From: an uncultured Clostridia bacterium
Lineage (GTDB): Bacteria > Bacillota > Clostridia > UBA1381
NCBI GenBank assembly: GCA_944390495.1
Contig: CALXQE010000041.1
Span: 1 to 61,778 of the forward strand
Direction of reading: 5' to 3'
DNA: 61,778 nt
Part shown: in pieces, positions 16,186 to 25,035 of the stretch
How positions within the stretch are numbered: the first letter of the stretch is position 1
How the letters are laid out: every line of letters begins with the position of its first letter
Position numbers and translations under genes: made by a program
The notes under the pieces: generated by a model
Told to the model about the DNA's origin: nothing
What the model saw: only the letters and a program-made list of their open reading frames with translations
Databases searched by the model: none

Positions 16186-17445
16186 ATGAAAATATTAGTA
16201 GTAGGCGGCGGTGGACGTGAACATGCAATTGTATGGAAAATATCACAGTCACCTAAAGTTGATAAAATATACTGTGCACCCGGAAACGGTGGTATAGCAG
16301 ATTTAGCAGAATGTGTTGACATTTCCGCAACAGATATTGAAAACATGGTAAAATTTGCAAAGGACAAGGAAATTGACCTTGTAATGGTTGCACCTGACGA
16401 CCCGCTTGTAATGGGTATGGTTGACGCCATGGAAAAAGAAGGCATACGTGCTTTTGGTCCAAGAGCAAACGCAGCAATAATCGAGGGAAGCAAAGCTTTT
16501 TCAAAAGAACTTATGAAAAAGTACAATATTCCTACTGCCGGATACGAAGTATTTACTGACAGCAGTGCTGCAATAAAGTATATTAAAGAACAAAATTCAT
16601 TCCCAACTGTAATTAAAGCTGACGGACTGGCACTTGGCAAGGGTGTTATAATCGCACAAAACCTTGAAGAAGCTGAAACAGCAATTCATGAAATGATAGA
16701 TGACGGCAAATTCGGAAAAAGCGGCAGCAGAGTTGTTATTGAAGAATTTTTAACAGGTCCGGAAGTTAGTGTGCTTGCGTTCACTGACGGAAAGACAGTA
16801 AAACCAATGGTAAGTGCACAAGACCACAAACGTGCATACGATAACGATGAAGGACTTAACACCGGTGGTATGGGTACTTTCTCACCAAGCCGTCTTTACG
16901 ACGACAGCAAGGCTAAGGAATGTATGGAAAATATATTCCTACCTACCATCAAAGCCATGGCTGCTGAAGGCAGACCGTTTAAAGGCGTTTTGTATTTCGG
17001 ACTTATGATGACACAAAACGGTGTTAAAGTTATTGAATACAACTGCCGTTTCGGCGATCCGGAAACACAAGTTGTACTTCCGAGATTAAAAACTGACCTT
17101 GTTGATATTATGGAAGCTGTTATTGACGAACGTCTTGACGAAATCGACATAGAATGGGAAGATAATGCGGCTGTATGCGTTGTTATGGCATCAGGAGGTT
17201 ACCCTGTTTCATACAAAAAGGGCTTTGAAATAACAGGTCTTGATAATGTCGGTGATCTTACAGTATTCCATGCCGGTACAGCTATAAAAGACGGTAAAAT
17301 CGTTACAAACGGAGGTCGTGTTTTAGGTGTTACCGCCGTTGGCAAAGACCTTGACGAAGCCATTAAAAACGCTTATGAAGGTGTTGGTAAAATATCATTT
17401 GAAGGTGAATTTCACAGAAGTGATATTGGTATAAAGAAATATTAA
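16186..17445 (+). CDS. purD: phosphoribosylamine-glycine ligase PurD (GAR synthetase)
   Basis: 419 residues, normal length. ATP-grasp enzyme joining phosphoribosylamine and glycine. N-terminal Rossmann-like part VVGGGGREHAIVWK, then the ATP-grasp with FPTVIKADGLALGKGVIIA near 145, NTGGMGTFSPS near 227 and the metal site VIEYNCRFGDPETQ near 285. AGGAGATATATTGGT precedes the ATG. The last biosynthetic purine gene of the operon. Confidence 0.97.
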   Translation: MKILVVGGGGREHAIVWKISQSPKVDKIYCAPGNGGIADLAECVDISATDIENMVKFAKDKEIDLVMVAPDDPLVMGMVDAMEKEGIRAFGPRANAAIIEGSKAFSKELMKKYNIPTAGYEVFTDSSAAIKYIKEQNSFPTVIKADGLALGKGVIIAQNLEEAETAIHEMIDDGKFGKSGSRVVIEEFLTGPEVSVLAFTDGKTVKPMVSAQDHKRAYDNDEGLNTGGMGTFSPSRLYDDSKAKECMENIFLPTIKAMAAEGRPFKGVLYFGLMMTQNGVKVIEYNCRFGDPETQVVLPRLKTDLVDIMEAVIDERLDEIDIEWEDNAAVCVVMASGGYPVSYKKGFEITGLDNVGDLTVFHAGTAIKDGKIVTNGGRVLGVTAVGKDLDEAIKNAYEGVGKISFEGEFHRSDIGIKKY

Positions 17446-17459
17446 TTGGAGATTTTAAA

Positions 17460-17942
17460 ATGAAAAGACAGGACTATATTTCATGGGACGAATATTTCAT
17501 GGGAATTGCACTTCTTTCTGCCCAGAGAAGCAAAGATTCCAATACACAAGTTGGTGCGTGTATAGTAAACCATGAAAATAAAATCCTTTCACTTGGCTAT
17601 AATGGTATGCCAACTGGCTGCTGTGACGACGATATGCCATGGGAAAGAGAGGCTGAAAGTCCCGTTGATACAAAATATATGTATGTTTGCCATGCAGAGC
17701 TTAATGCCATACTAAACAGAAGTTCAGGTTCTCTTGATGGTGCAAAACTATATGTTACACTTTTCCCCTGTAACGAATGTGCAAAAGCAATCATACAAAG
17801 CGGAATTAAGGAAATAGTATATATGTCGGACAAATATGCTGACTCTGCAAATACAATAGCATCAAAAAAGATGTTTGATATGGTTGGGATAAAGTACAGA
17901 CAATATAAAGAAACCGGCAGAAAACTTATTCTTGATCTCTAA
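17460..17942 (+). CDS. deoxycytidylate (dCMP) deaminase
   Basis: 160 residues of the ComEB/dCMP deaminase family, which converts dCMP to dUMP for dTTP synthesis. The zinc site is HAE (CHAELNAIL near 77) plus PCNEC (LFPCNECAKAI near 101). The extra conserved segment (MGIALLSAQRSKDSNTQVGACIV, in part) at the N-terminus matches the dCMP rather than cytidine type. It lies 14 bp after purD with GGAG just before the ATG, so it belongs to the purine operon, and a strong terminator follows. Confidence 0.9.
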   Translation: MKRQDYISWDEYFMGIALLSAQRSKDSNTQVGACIVNHENKILSLGYNGMPTGCCDDDMPWEREAESPVDTKYMYVCHAELNAILNRSSGSLDGAKLYVTLFPCNECAKAIIQSGIKEIVYMSDKYADSANTIASKKMFDMVGIKYRQYKETGRKLILDL

Positions 17943-17955
17943 TGGTAAGTTTATA

Positions 17956-17988
17956 AAAAGCTGTCGATAAAATCGGCAGCTTTTATTT
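17956..17988 (+). terminator. terminator of the purine operon
   Basis: AAAAGCTGTCGAT (17956-17968) and ATCGGCAGCTTTT (17972-17984) with a 3-base loop and a T run. Confidence 0.85.
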
Positions 17989-18002
17989 TGAAAGGAGAAA
18001 AT

Positions 18003-19229
18003 ATGAACGGAAATGTTATAGTAGGTCAATCAGGCGGCCCTACATCAGTTATTAATTCAAGTCTTGTTGGTGTATTTCAAGGAGCAAAATTCGGAGGCTG
18101 CAAAAAAGTTTACGGTATGCGTAACGGTATTGAAGGATTACTTGAGAATAGATACGTTGACCTTGATGATTATATCAGAAATGAGCTTGATATAGAAATA
18201 TTAAAACGTACACCGTCATCTTTTTTAGGTACATGCCGATATAAATTACCGTCATACGAAAAAGACTGCAGTGTATATGAAAAACTGTTTGCTATACTAA
18301 AAAAACTTGATATAAAGCACTTTTTCTATATTGGCGGCAATGACTCAATGGATACAATAAAAAAACTTGCCGAATATGCTAAAACTATAAATAGTGATAT
18401 AACATTTATGGGTGTACCAAAAACAATAGATAACGACCTTGCCGCAACAGACCACACACCTGGTTACGGAAGTGCTGCTAAGTACGTTGCATCAGCAATG
18501 AAAGAAATTATACTTGATACCGATACTTATACCTATGATTCAATTACAATAGTTGAAATTATGGGAAGAAATGCCGGCTGGCTTACAGCCTCTGCTGCAC
18601 TTGCACGTACAGAAGATTGTACCGGTCCTGACCTTATCTATCTTCCTGAAACTCCGTTTAGTTATGACAAATTTATATCTGATATACTTGAGGTTAAAAA
18701 AAGAAAATCATCTGCTATAATTGCAGTATCAGAGGGAATCAAAAACGCAGACGGAACATATATATGCGAAAGTACCAAATCTGATATGAAACTTGACGTA
18801 TTCGGGCATAAAATGCTTGGCGAAACAGCTCTTTACCTGTCAGACATGGTAGGACGTGACACCGGTATGAAATCAAGAGGTATTGTATTTTCAACGCTTC
18901 AGCGTTGTGCATCTCATATTGTATCAAGACGTGATGTTACGGAAGCTTATGAAGCAGGTGCAACAGCTGTAAAGGCTGCACTAAATGGTGAAACAGGTAA
19001 AATGACAATATTCAAACGATTATCTGACGAACCATACTGTATTCTTACAGAAACCCACGATATAGGTGATATTGCAAATATTGAAAAAACAGTTCCTAAA
19101 GAATGGATTATAGACAACGGAACATACGTTTCAAATGAATTTATTCGTTATGCTCGTCCTTTAATTATTGGTGAACTTACACCGTTTATGGTTGGCGGAC
19201 TTCCTCGCCACTTGTCAATCAAAGATTAA
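18003..19229 (+). CDS. 6-phosphofructokinase, predicted pyrophosphate-dependent
   Basis: 408 residues. The start at 18003 follows AAAGGAG; the longer frame begins at a TTG inside the terminator. Substrate-site motifs: GQSGGPTSVINSS, GGNDSMDTIK near 104, PKTIDNDL near 139, and EIMGRNAGWLTA near 185. In ATP-dependent enzymes the second motif is GGDGS; an Asp in place of that Gly (GGNDS here) blocks ATP and is characteristic of PPi-using enzymes. It therefore probably phosphorylates fructose 6-phosphate with PPi, reversibly. Terminator follows. Confidence 0.87.
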   Translation: MNGNVIVGQSGGPTSVINSSLVGVFQGAKFGGCKKVYGMRNGIEGLLENRYVDLDDYIRNELDIEILKRTPSSFLGTCRYKLPSYEKDCSVYEKLFAILKKLDIKHFFYIGGNDSMDTIKKLAEYAKTINSDITFMGVPKTIDNDLAATDHTPGYGSAAKYVASAMKEIILDTDTYTYDSITIVEIMGRNAGWLTASAALARTEDCTGPDLIYLPETPFSYDKFISDILEVKKRKSSAIIAVSEGIKNADGTYICESTKSDMKLDVFGHKMLGETALYLSDMVGRDTGMKSRGIVFSTLQRCASHIVSRRDVTEAYEAGATAVKAALNGETGKMTIFKRLSDEPYCILTETHDIGDIANIEKTVPKEWIIDNGTYVSNEFIRYARPLIIGELTPFMVGGLPRHLSIKD

Positions 19230-19240
19230 TAAACAACATA

Positions 19241-19275
19241 AAATCCGTACTGCAATCATGCGGTACGGATTTTAG
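19241..19275. terminator. terminator of the phosphofructokinase gene
   Basis: AAATCCGTAC (19241-19250) pairs with GTACGGATTT (19263-19272) with T-rich flank. Confidence 0.75.
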
Positions 19276-19280
19276 ATTAT

Positions 19281-19308
19281 AAAAAAATGCTATTCCATTA
19301 GGAATAAC
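19281..19308 (-). terminator. terminator of eutSP
   Basis: TATTCC (19291-19296) and GGAATA (19301-19306) form a short stem; the minus strand then has a run of seven Ts. Confidence 0.65.
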
Positions 19309-19318
19309 ATCTTTACTA

Positions 19319-19780
19319 TTACTCATTTTCCTGTTCCCACGGCATAACATCGCCATCTTCACGGAGATATTCAAGTATCTGCCATACTCCATCACCAGTT
19401 TTAGAATCGACATGGAACACAGTTTCACAGCCTGCAAGTCTTAGCCACTCTTCTGCCTGCTTTGGGTTTGCACCCTCTCTATGTATTTGAGTTACTATAC
19501 CTATTACCGGTCTGTTACATATAGGAGCTACACATGGCGGATATAGAGAATACGGTTCTCTTGCACTTAATAAAAGCCCAACAACATCTGCCTCAAAGGT
19601 GTACATAGCCAAAGCATTGCCAAGAGATTTTGTTTCCATATATTCACCCGGAGTATCTATAATAACATCAAATCTATTAACATACTGGGTTTTGTGATAG
19701 TGAATCTTTTCACCTTTTAAAGCCTGTGTAAGCGTAGTTTTCCCACACTCGCTTCTTCCAACTAAAATTATTTTCTTCAT
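19319..19780 (-). CDS. eutP: EutP/PduV-like P-loop protein
   Basis: 153 residues. P loop VGRSECGKTTL at residues 7-17, DTPGEY as the Walker B/G3-like motif near 43, and TQIHRE near 97. It matches the EutP/PduV family found with ethanolamine or propanediol microcompartments; Salmonella EutP has been described as an acetate kinase. It overlaps eutS by four bases (ATGA). No other eut genes, kinases or ligases are nearby, so its metabolic partner is unknown. Confidence 0.88.
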   Translation of the reverse strand: MKKIILVGRSECGKTTLTQALKGEKIHYHKTQYVNRFDVIIDTPGEYMETKSLGNALAMYTFEADVVGLLLSAREPYSLYPPCVAPICNRPVIGIVTQIHREGANPKQAEEWLRLAGCETVFHVDSKTGDGVWQILEYLREDGDVMPWEQENE

Positions 19781-20154
19781 GTTTTTGTTATCTCACAAAC
19801 CGTAAATTTAAGCATATTCTCACTGTAATCCATAATTGCACGAAGTGACGTTTCAACATCTGCTACCATACCGGTTATTATAAGAGTGCCACTAAAACGA
19901 TCCACAAAACTCAAATCAACATTTGATGTTTTTGTTGCAATATCAGCTGCAATAATAGCAGTTTCTGCCGGACTCATTGTAAGTATACCTATCGCACTTC
20001 TCCCGAAATCAATTTCAGGATTTAAACCAAGTTTTTTATATAAAATCGGGTCAGGACTTGCAATAACGTGTGCAAGAGTAATCTGTTTACCCGGTACAAG
20101 CTCTTGAATAATTCTTAATTTATCATTTTCCGATAAAATATCTTTTATATCCAT
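19777..20154 (-). CDS. eutS: EutS-type microcompartment shell protein
   Basis: 125 residues. The EutS/PduU sequence is recognisable: ITLAHVIASPDPILYKKLGL, then AIGILTMSPAETAIIAADIA and a GTLIITGMVADVE strand. These are circularly permuted BMC-domain hexamer proteins of metabolosome shells. It is translationally coupled to eutP. A single shell type cannot close a compartment, so either other shell genes are elsewhere or the pair does something else. AAAGGAAAG lies upstream. Confidence 0.9.
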   Translation of the reverse strand: MDIKDILSENDKLRIIQELVPGKQITLAHVIASPDPILYKKLGLNPEIDFGRSAIGILTMSPAETAIIAADIATKTSNVDLSFVDRFSGTLIITGMVADVETSLRAIMDYSENMLKFTVCEITKT

Positions 20155-20225
20155 GACTTACTTTCCTTTCAAATTCTTGCTTTCACGATTATTATAACAT
20201 ATTTATTTTAAAATTTCTATATGTT

Positions 20226-20681
20226 TTAGAAAAAAGTCCAAAAACCAAGAAAACCTAATACGAAGCTATAAAAAATAAGTTGAATAACAAACAGAATAGG
20301 GATACCTATTGAAAATTTCTTTTTCAAGGTCTTATGATGAAAAACATTCATACCAATAAGGCCGCCTGTTGCACCGCCCCAAAAACACACCTTAAACAAC
20401 TTACTTTCCTTTATACGTCTTTGTTTTCTTTGTGATTTTGATTTATCACTTCCGAATAAAGCTAACGCCCATATATTCATAAATAAAAGATAAATCAAAA
20501 GTCCAAAAAACAGATATTTATTAAAAGTATCATTACTGAAAAATTTTATAGCATTTGGCAAAGGCAGTGTAGAAAACCACTCGGCAGTCATAACGCTTAA
20601 TCCTTTTAACCAATCCCATAATGCAGTAAAACCTATATAAATATACTGTCCCGCTGTCTGAAACAGCTCATGTATATCCAT
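20226..20681 (-). CDS. DUF1294-type membrane protein
   Basis: 151 residues with three to four membrane segments (near 10-25, 50-70, 95-110 and 125-148). The second half fits the DUF1294 pattern: a basic KSQRKQRRIKES loop, FKVCFWGGATGGLIGMNVF, then HHKTLKKKFSIGIP. No function is established for the family. GGAGGA lies before the ATG. It is 40 bp after rarA and may be co-transcribed. Confidence 0.75.
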   Translation of the reverse strand: MDIHELFQTAGQYIYIGFTALWDWLKGLSVMTAEWFSTLPLPNAIKFFSNDTFNKYLFFGLLIYLLFMNIWALALFGSDKSKSQRKQRRIKESKLFKVCFWGGATGGLIGMNVFHHKTLKKKFSIGIPILFVIQLIFYSFVLGFLGFWTFF

Positions 20682-20721
20682 TAAATCCTCCTACTTTATA
20701 CAGCACAATTTAAAGCTGTTA

Positions 20722-22041
20722 TTATTTTGTTGATTTCCATTCCAAGATTTTTTCTAAACGTTCTTTTATATATTTTTCCCTGCCCTGCTCCGTTGGGCAA
20801 TAATATCTCCTGCCTTCTAATGAATCAGGAAGACACTTCATTTTAGTAATTTTTTCATCAGTATCGTGGGCATACATGTACCCTTTACCATAATCAAGTT
20901 CTTTCATAAGCTTAGTCGGAGCATTTCTTATCTGCAAAGGCACAGGTTCGGCGGGCATTTTGTGTATATCGCTTTTACAACTAATACATGCTTTATAAAG
21001 AGCATTAGACTTAGGGGCCATAGACATATAAACCACAGCATGAGTAAGATGTACATCGCATTCCGGCATACCTAAAAAGTGACATGCTTGATACACATTA
21101 ACTGCAACATTAAGTGCATTGCTGTCAGCCATTCCAACGTCCTCACTTGCAAAACGCACAAGACGTCTTGCAATGTACAATGGTTCTTCACCACCGTCAA
21201 GCATACGATGAAGCCAATAAACAGCTGCATCAGGATCACTGTTACGCATAGATTTATGGAGTGCGGATATAAGATTATAATGTTCTTCACCGTTTTTATC
21301 ATACATTAAAGAACGTCTATTCATACACTGTGCAAGTATTTCATCATCGACCGTAACTGATCCATCAGGCATTATATGACCATTTAAAACAGCCATTTCA
21401 AGGGTATTAAGTGCCGTTCTTGCATCGCCGTTAGCAAAACGTGCAATCGTTGATACTTGTTCGTCTGATATATTAGGACGCATATCACCAAGTCCCTTTT
21501 TACTCGTAAGTGCATTTTTTATAAGCTCCTCTAAATCTGTTTCTTCTAAAGCTTTTAGAATAAAAACACGACATCTTGATAAAAGAGCTGAATTTAGTTC
21601 AAATGATGGATTTTCAGTAGTAGCACCTACCAATATTATACTTCCCTTTTCCACATATGGTAAAAAAGCGTCTTGCTGAGCTTTATTAAAACGATGTATC
21701 TCGTCGGTAAAAAGCAGAGTCCTAACACCCATTTGCCTGTCCGCCTCTGCTCTGTTCATGATTTCTTTAATTTCCTTAACACCGCTCGTTACAGCACTAA
21801 GTTCGATAAAGTTTGCCTTTGTACATCCTGCAATTATTCTTGCAAGAGTTGTCTTACCTACTCCCGGCGGTCCCCAGAATATCATTGATGAGATATTATC
21901 ATTTTCTATAAGTTTTCTAAGTATTTTCCCTTCACCAACAAGATGTTTTTGTCCAACATATTCATCAAGTGTTTCAGGTCTTAACCTGCTTGCAAGTGGT
22001 GCATTTACTTCCCTGTCATCAAACATACTTACCTGCTCCAC
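20722..22041 (-). CDS. rarA: replication-associated recombination protein RarA (MgsA)
   Basis: 439 residues. AAA+ ATPase related to clamp loaders, acting at stalled replication forks. Walker A GPPGVGKTTLARI near 58, Walker B LLFTDEIHRFNKAQQD near 110, GATTENPSFELN (sensor 1 region), an arginine-finger region SRCRVF, and the C-terminal tetramerisation domain (SDIHKMPAEPVPLQIRNA). GTG start at 22041 with AGGGAG eight bases upstream; ATG at 22026 is the alternative. It ends the ABC/GAP1 gene series. Confidence 0.95.
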   Translation of the reverse strand: MEQVSMFDDREVNAPLASRLRPETLDEYVGQKHLVGEGKILRKLIENDNISSMIFWGPPGVGKTTLARIIAGCTKANFIELSAVTSGVKEIKEIMNRAEADRQMGVRTLLFTDEIHRFNKAQQDAFLPYVEKGSIILVGATTENPSFELNSALLSRCRVFILKALEETDLEELIKNALTSKKGLGDMRPNISDEQVSTIARFANGDARTALNTLEMAVLNGHIMPDGSVTVDDEILAQCMNRRSLMYDKNGEEHYNLISALHKSMRNSDPDAAVYWLHRMLDGGEEPLYIARRLVRFASEDVGMADSNALNVAVNVYQACHFLGMPECDVHLTHAVVYMSMAPKSNALYKACISCKSDIHKMPAEPVPLQIRNAPTKLMKELDYGKGYMYAHDTDEKITKMKCLPDSLEGRRYYCPTEQGREKYIKERLEKILEWKSTK

Positions 22042-22066
22042 GATAACACTCCCTTAAATTACAAAA

Positions 22067-22843
22067 TTAATCCTCTTTAAATGGGAATATATCACCTAAA
22101 ATTTCCTTTGCCTTACTCTTTACGCCGTCATTTCTGCTAAGTTTAATTTCCTTAGTGCTGCCTAAATCCTCTGTTTCGTCCTCATCACCGCTGTCAAACA
22201 AATCTGTTTCTGTACGTTTTGGCTGATAATTCTTTCTTCTTATTCTTCTAACTTCATTTTCTTCATTAACTTCTTCTTTATCCTCACGAATACGAGTAGG
22301 TCTTGAAACACGAGTTCTTTCGCTTCTTGTTCTTGACTGAGCTTCCTCCCATCTTCTAAAACGTTCTTCTTCCTCTTCGCTTACTTCACGCAATACCGGC
22401 TTTTTCTCAACAGGCTTTATACCCTCATCGTCCATCGCAAAACTTTCATTAAGATTTTTTATATTAATCTCTTGTTCTGCAAAACCGCCTACACTACTTG
22501 AAAACTTTTCATCAATATCTTTTCTCAAAGCTCTTATTTCTGCTGTAATATGGCTGTCTTTTTTTGACATACGGTAAAATCTGTTACCTACCCAAAAACT
22601 TGCCGCAAGATTAATTACTATTGTAAATATAAACCAAAATGCAGCACCGCCCTTTGTAAGGTATTTGCTGTTTTCAAGCTCCACATTTTGTTGTGTTGTA
22701 GTCACCGGTACTGACTGCTGTACCTGCGGAGTTGACTGGGTATTTGCAGCCGGCTCCGGTGTTGTTGCAAAGGCTAAGGATGACGCTGAAAATATCATAA
22801 CGCAAGCAATAAACAATCCAAAAATCTTCTTCTTAAAATTCAT
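22067..22843 (-). CDS. hypothetical exported, membrane-anchored protein with charged tail
   Basis: 258 residues. Signal peptide (MNFKKKIFG..., cleavage likely near ALA/FATTP), a Pro/Gln/Thr-rich stretch, one membrane helix (about residues 66-90), then a long charged region: a short coiled coil (ITAEIRALRKDIDEKF) and many RR/EE clusters. The topology would place the long tail in the cytoplasm. Unrecognised. It is 11 bp after the GAP1-type gene and 25 bp before rarA, so it is likely a partner of the former. Confidence 0.65.
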   Translation of the reverse strand: MNFKKKIFGLFIACVMIFSASSLAFATTPEPAANTQSTPQVQQSVPVTTTQQNVELENSKYLTKGGAAFWFIFTIVINLAASFWVGNRFYRMSKKDSHITAEIRALRKDIDEKFSSSVGGFAEQEINIKNLNESFAMDDEGIKPVEKKPVLREVSEEEEERFRRWEEAQSRTRSERTRVSRPTRIREDKEEVNEENEVRRIRRKNYQPKRTETDLFDSGDEDETEDLGSTKEIKLSRNDGVKSKAKEILGDIFPFKED

Positions 22844-22854
22844 CTTACTCTCTC

Positions 22855-25017
22855 CTATTCTACTGAGTCCTCAAAGGTCTCACGCATTTTTTTCTTTGCC
22901 GGAACTCTCGACATTCTCTGTTTACTTGCGTTATATACGCGTGTATATGCAAGCATTTTATCATCGTCCCTCTTACACCTGTTATAGCCTATTAAAAACC
23001 AATTCCAGAAACTTGGGGGCATCGTTTCAGTATTTACCATAACCTCATGGTAATGTCCCGGTGATTCTATAATTTCAAGTGCCAATTTTGGTATCATAAA
23101 ATTATAACATGAGGTTTGAGTTTTTTTCATTTCAAGGAGCAATTCACGCACCTTTTTCGCATTTTTTTCCGCCTCAATTTGATTTCCGTAGGTTCCCTGC
23201 CAGCGATAAAATGCGTATAATAATCTTGATATAAGCAAAGGCGAACTATTATTACGTATATCGTCTGTAACTTCACCCTTAACATTTTGATACGTTCCAC
23301 GCTGGTAAGGCAAGTAACCTACTTTCATAAGCATACGGCGTATTTTCTGTATGTCCTTTTCCCTGTCTTCTTTTGATTTAAAACTTTTAGTAATTGATAT
23401 ACCGTAACTTTCCCAGTCCTCGTCCTTATGACTGTAAATATATTTTTGACAGCTTCTTTTAAGGAACACGTCTTTCGTTGAAGAATCAAAATATGCCACA
23501 ACTTCCGAAACATCACTTGTATCCCAATCATCAACCGCAGTAAAAGCATTCATTCCTGTACCTGTGATAATCATTTCTGCTGCCATAAGCACAAATATTT
23601 TTAAATTATCATTTGTTTCAAATAATTCCTTCCATGTAGCCACTTTTGCAGCATGTTTTAAATGACCAAAGAATACAAGCAATGTATTTTTATTCTTATC
23701 TGATATTTCATCGTAATTACTTTGAATTTTCTGCATATACACACTGATATTACTGCATATTGCATCAGCCTGTTCTTTAGCACTTCCATCATCTGCAAAC
23801 GGTTTACTAATTTCAGGACTTTCACCGCTGCATAGCTTTTCAAGACACTGACCTATATATATTTCCGTAACTTTCTTTTTTTCGTTTTCAAACAATTCAA
23901 TGTTATCGAACATTATCTTTGAAAGTTCAAATCTTACATTCATCATATTAAGGTCATCAATTGCAGGATAAATTTCCATTGTACGCAACCTGAACGGTTC
24001 ACTTCCGGCAGATTTTTTTAATTTTAAAAGTTTTCCTGCAATACCGGTTTTTGTATATCCGTCAAGCGTAGCTTCCCAATCAAGAAGCTGTACCATTGAT
24101 GTAAATTTATATTTTTTATATATTTCACGCAGTTCATTTACCGAAAACTTAAAAAGAAGTGATTTTTCATTTTTAAACTTTGTATTTTCTATATCTATAT
24201 AAATACAGTTTTTACGTGCTTCAACGGCTTGACCTGTAATATTGTTCTTTCCCTTTACTGTACCATGGAAAAGAATCTGGTTTTGCTTATCTGACGGAAG
24301 ATATACGTTATAAGTTGATATACCTGTATGAAATGATACATCACGCGGAAGCATCCACTTTAATGCTAAAAGATACAACGTTGTCAGTTCTGTATCATGG
24401 GTTGCAATACATATATTTTTTATATCGTCCGATGTAAGAAGTCTTGCAGCACAGTCAAGTATATAGGTAAGTTCATTTTTATGACTTTCAATAAACTGGG
24501 TAACCTTATTTTCAATCCCCTCTGTTGGTAATATGTTGTCAAGAGGCTTTAAATAATGTACTATCTGACCTTTTAAATCTTTTTCTGTAAGATGTGTACG
24601 ATAAAGAGGATGGCCAATATATTTTTCCGGCATAAAATCATCGTCTACATCATCAAATACAAAGGCATGTGCAAATACATTTCCCTTTTCACCGTTAAAA
24701 TCATAACCGGCATACGAAACCTGCATGGCAACATATCTTCCGTCAGATACTCTAAAAGTTCTGAAAATCTTTTCAAACATTTCAGGAACTGACGGATCAC
24801 ACGGTTTTATGCTGTATTCCCTAACATCATTTTTCGGTATTCTATATGTGGCAAACCGTATAATTTCCTCTATATTTTGCTTTGTCAGCCCCTGGGTACA
24901 TGAAAACACCCTAAGTCCGCTCTGGTTAACAAGCCCCAGTTCCGGATCGGACAAACTATGCTGTACAGAGGTATATATCAACTGATATACCTTCATCTTT
25001 TTACCATTCCTTTCCAT
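22855..25017 (-). CDS. large protein with a GAP1-N2-like N-terminal domain
   Basis: 720 residues, no signal peptide. The first ~140 residues carry a pattern of the GTPase-associated protein 1 N-terminal domain: LIYTSVQHSL near the start, FRTFRVSDGRYVAM, then SYAGYDFNGEKGNVFAHAFV near 108. The remainder is largely helical with no recognised catalytic site. GAP1 proteins were described by comparative genomics next to GTPases in putative conflict systems; no GTPase is adjacent here. Start uncertain: ATG 25017 or ATG 24996 (MKVYQLIYTS). The family call is from motif memory. Confidence 0.6.
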   Translation of the reverse strand: MERNGKKMKVYQLIYTSVQHSLSDPELGLVNQSGLRVFSCTQGLTKQNIEEIIRFATYRIPKNDVREYSIKPCDPSVPEMFEKIFRTFRVSDGRYVAMQVSYAGYDFNGEKGNVFAHAFVFDDVDDDFMPEKYIGHPLYRTHLTEKDLKGQIVHYLKPLDNILPTEGIENKVTQFIESHKNELTYILDCAARLLTSDDIKNICIATHDTELTTLYLLALKWMLPRDVSFHTGISTYNVYLPSDKQNQILFHGTVKGKNNITGQAVEARKNCIYIDIENTKFKNEKSLLFKFSVNELREIYKKYKFTSMVQLLDWEATLDGYTKTGIAGKLLKLKKSAGSEPFRLRTMEIYPAIDDLNMMNVRFELSKIMFDNIELFENEKKKVTEIYIGQCLEKLCSGESPEISKPFADDGSAKEQADAICSNISVYMQKIQSNYDEISDKNKNTLLVFFGHLKHAAKVATWKELFETNDNLKIFVLMAAEMIITGTGMNAFTAVDDWDTSDVSEVVAYFDSSTKDVFLKRSCQKYIYSHKDEDWESYGISITKSFKSKEDREKDIQKIRRMLMKVGYLPYQRGTYQNVKGEVTDDIRNNSSPLLISRLLYAFYRWQGTYGNQIEAEKNAKKVRELLLEMKKTQTSCYNFMIPKLALEIIESPGHYHEVMVNTETMPPSFWNWFLIGYNRCKRDDDKMLAYTRVYNASKQRMSRVPAKKKMRETFEDSVE

Positions 25018-25035
25018 ACCGTCCTACGGTATATT

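Noticed and set aside
16140..16640. 166-codon minus-strand frame
   Set aside because: Shadow of purD; no ribosome site and no domain.
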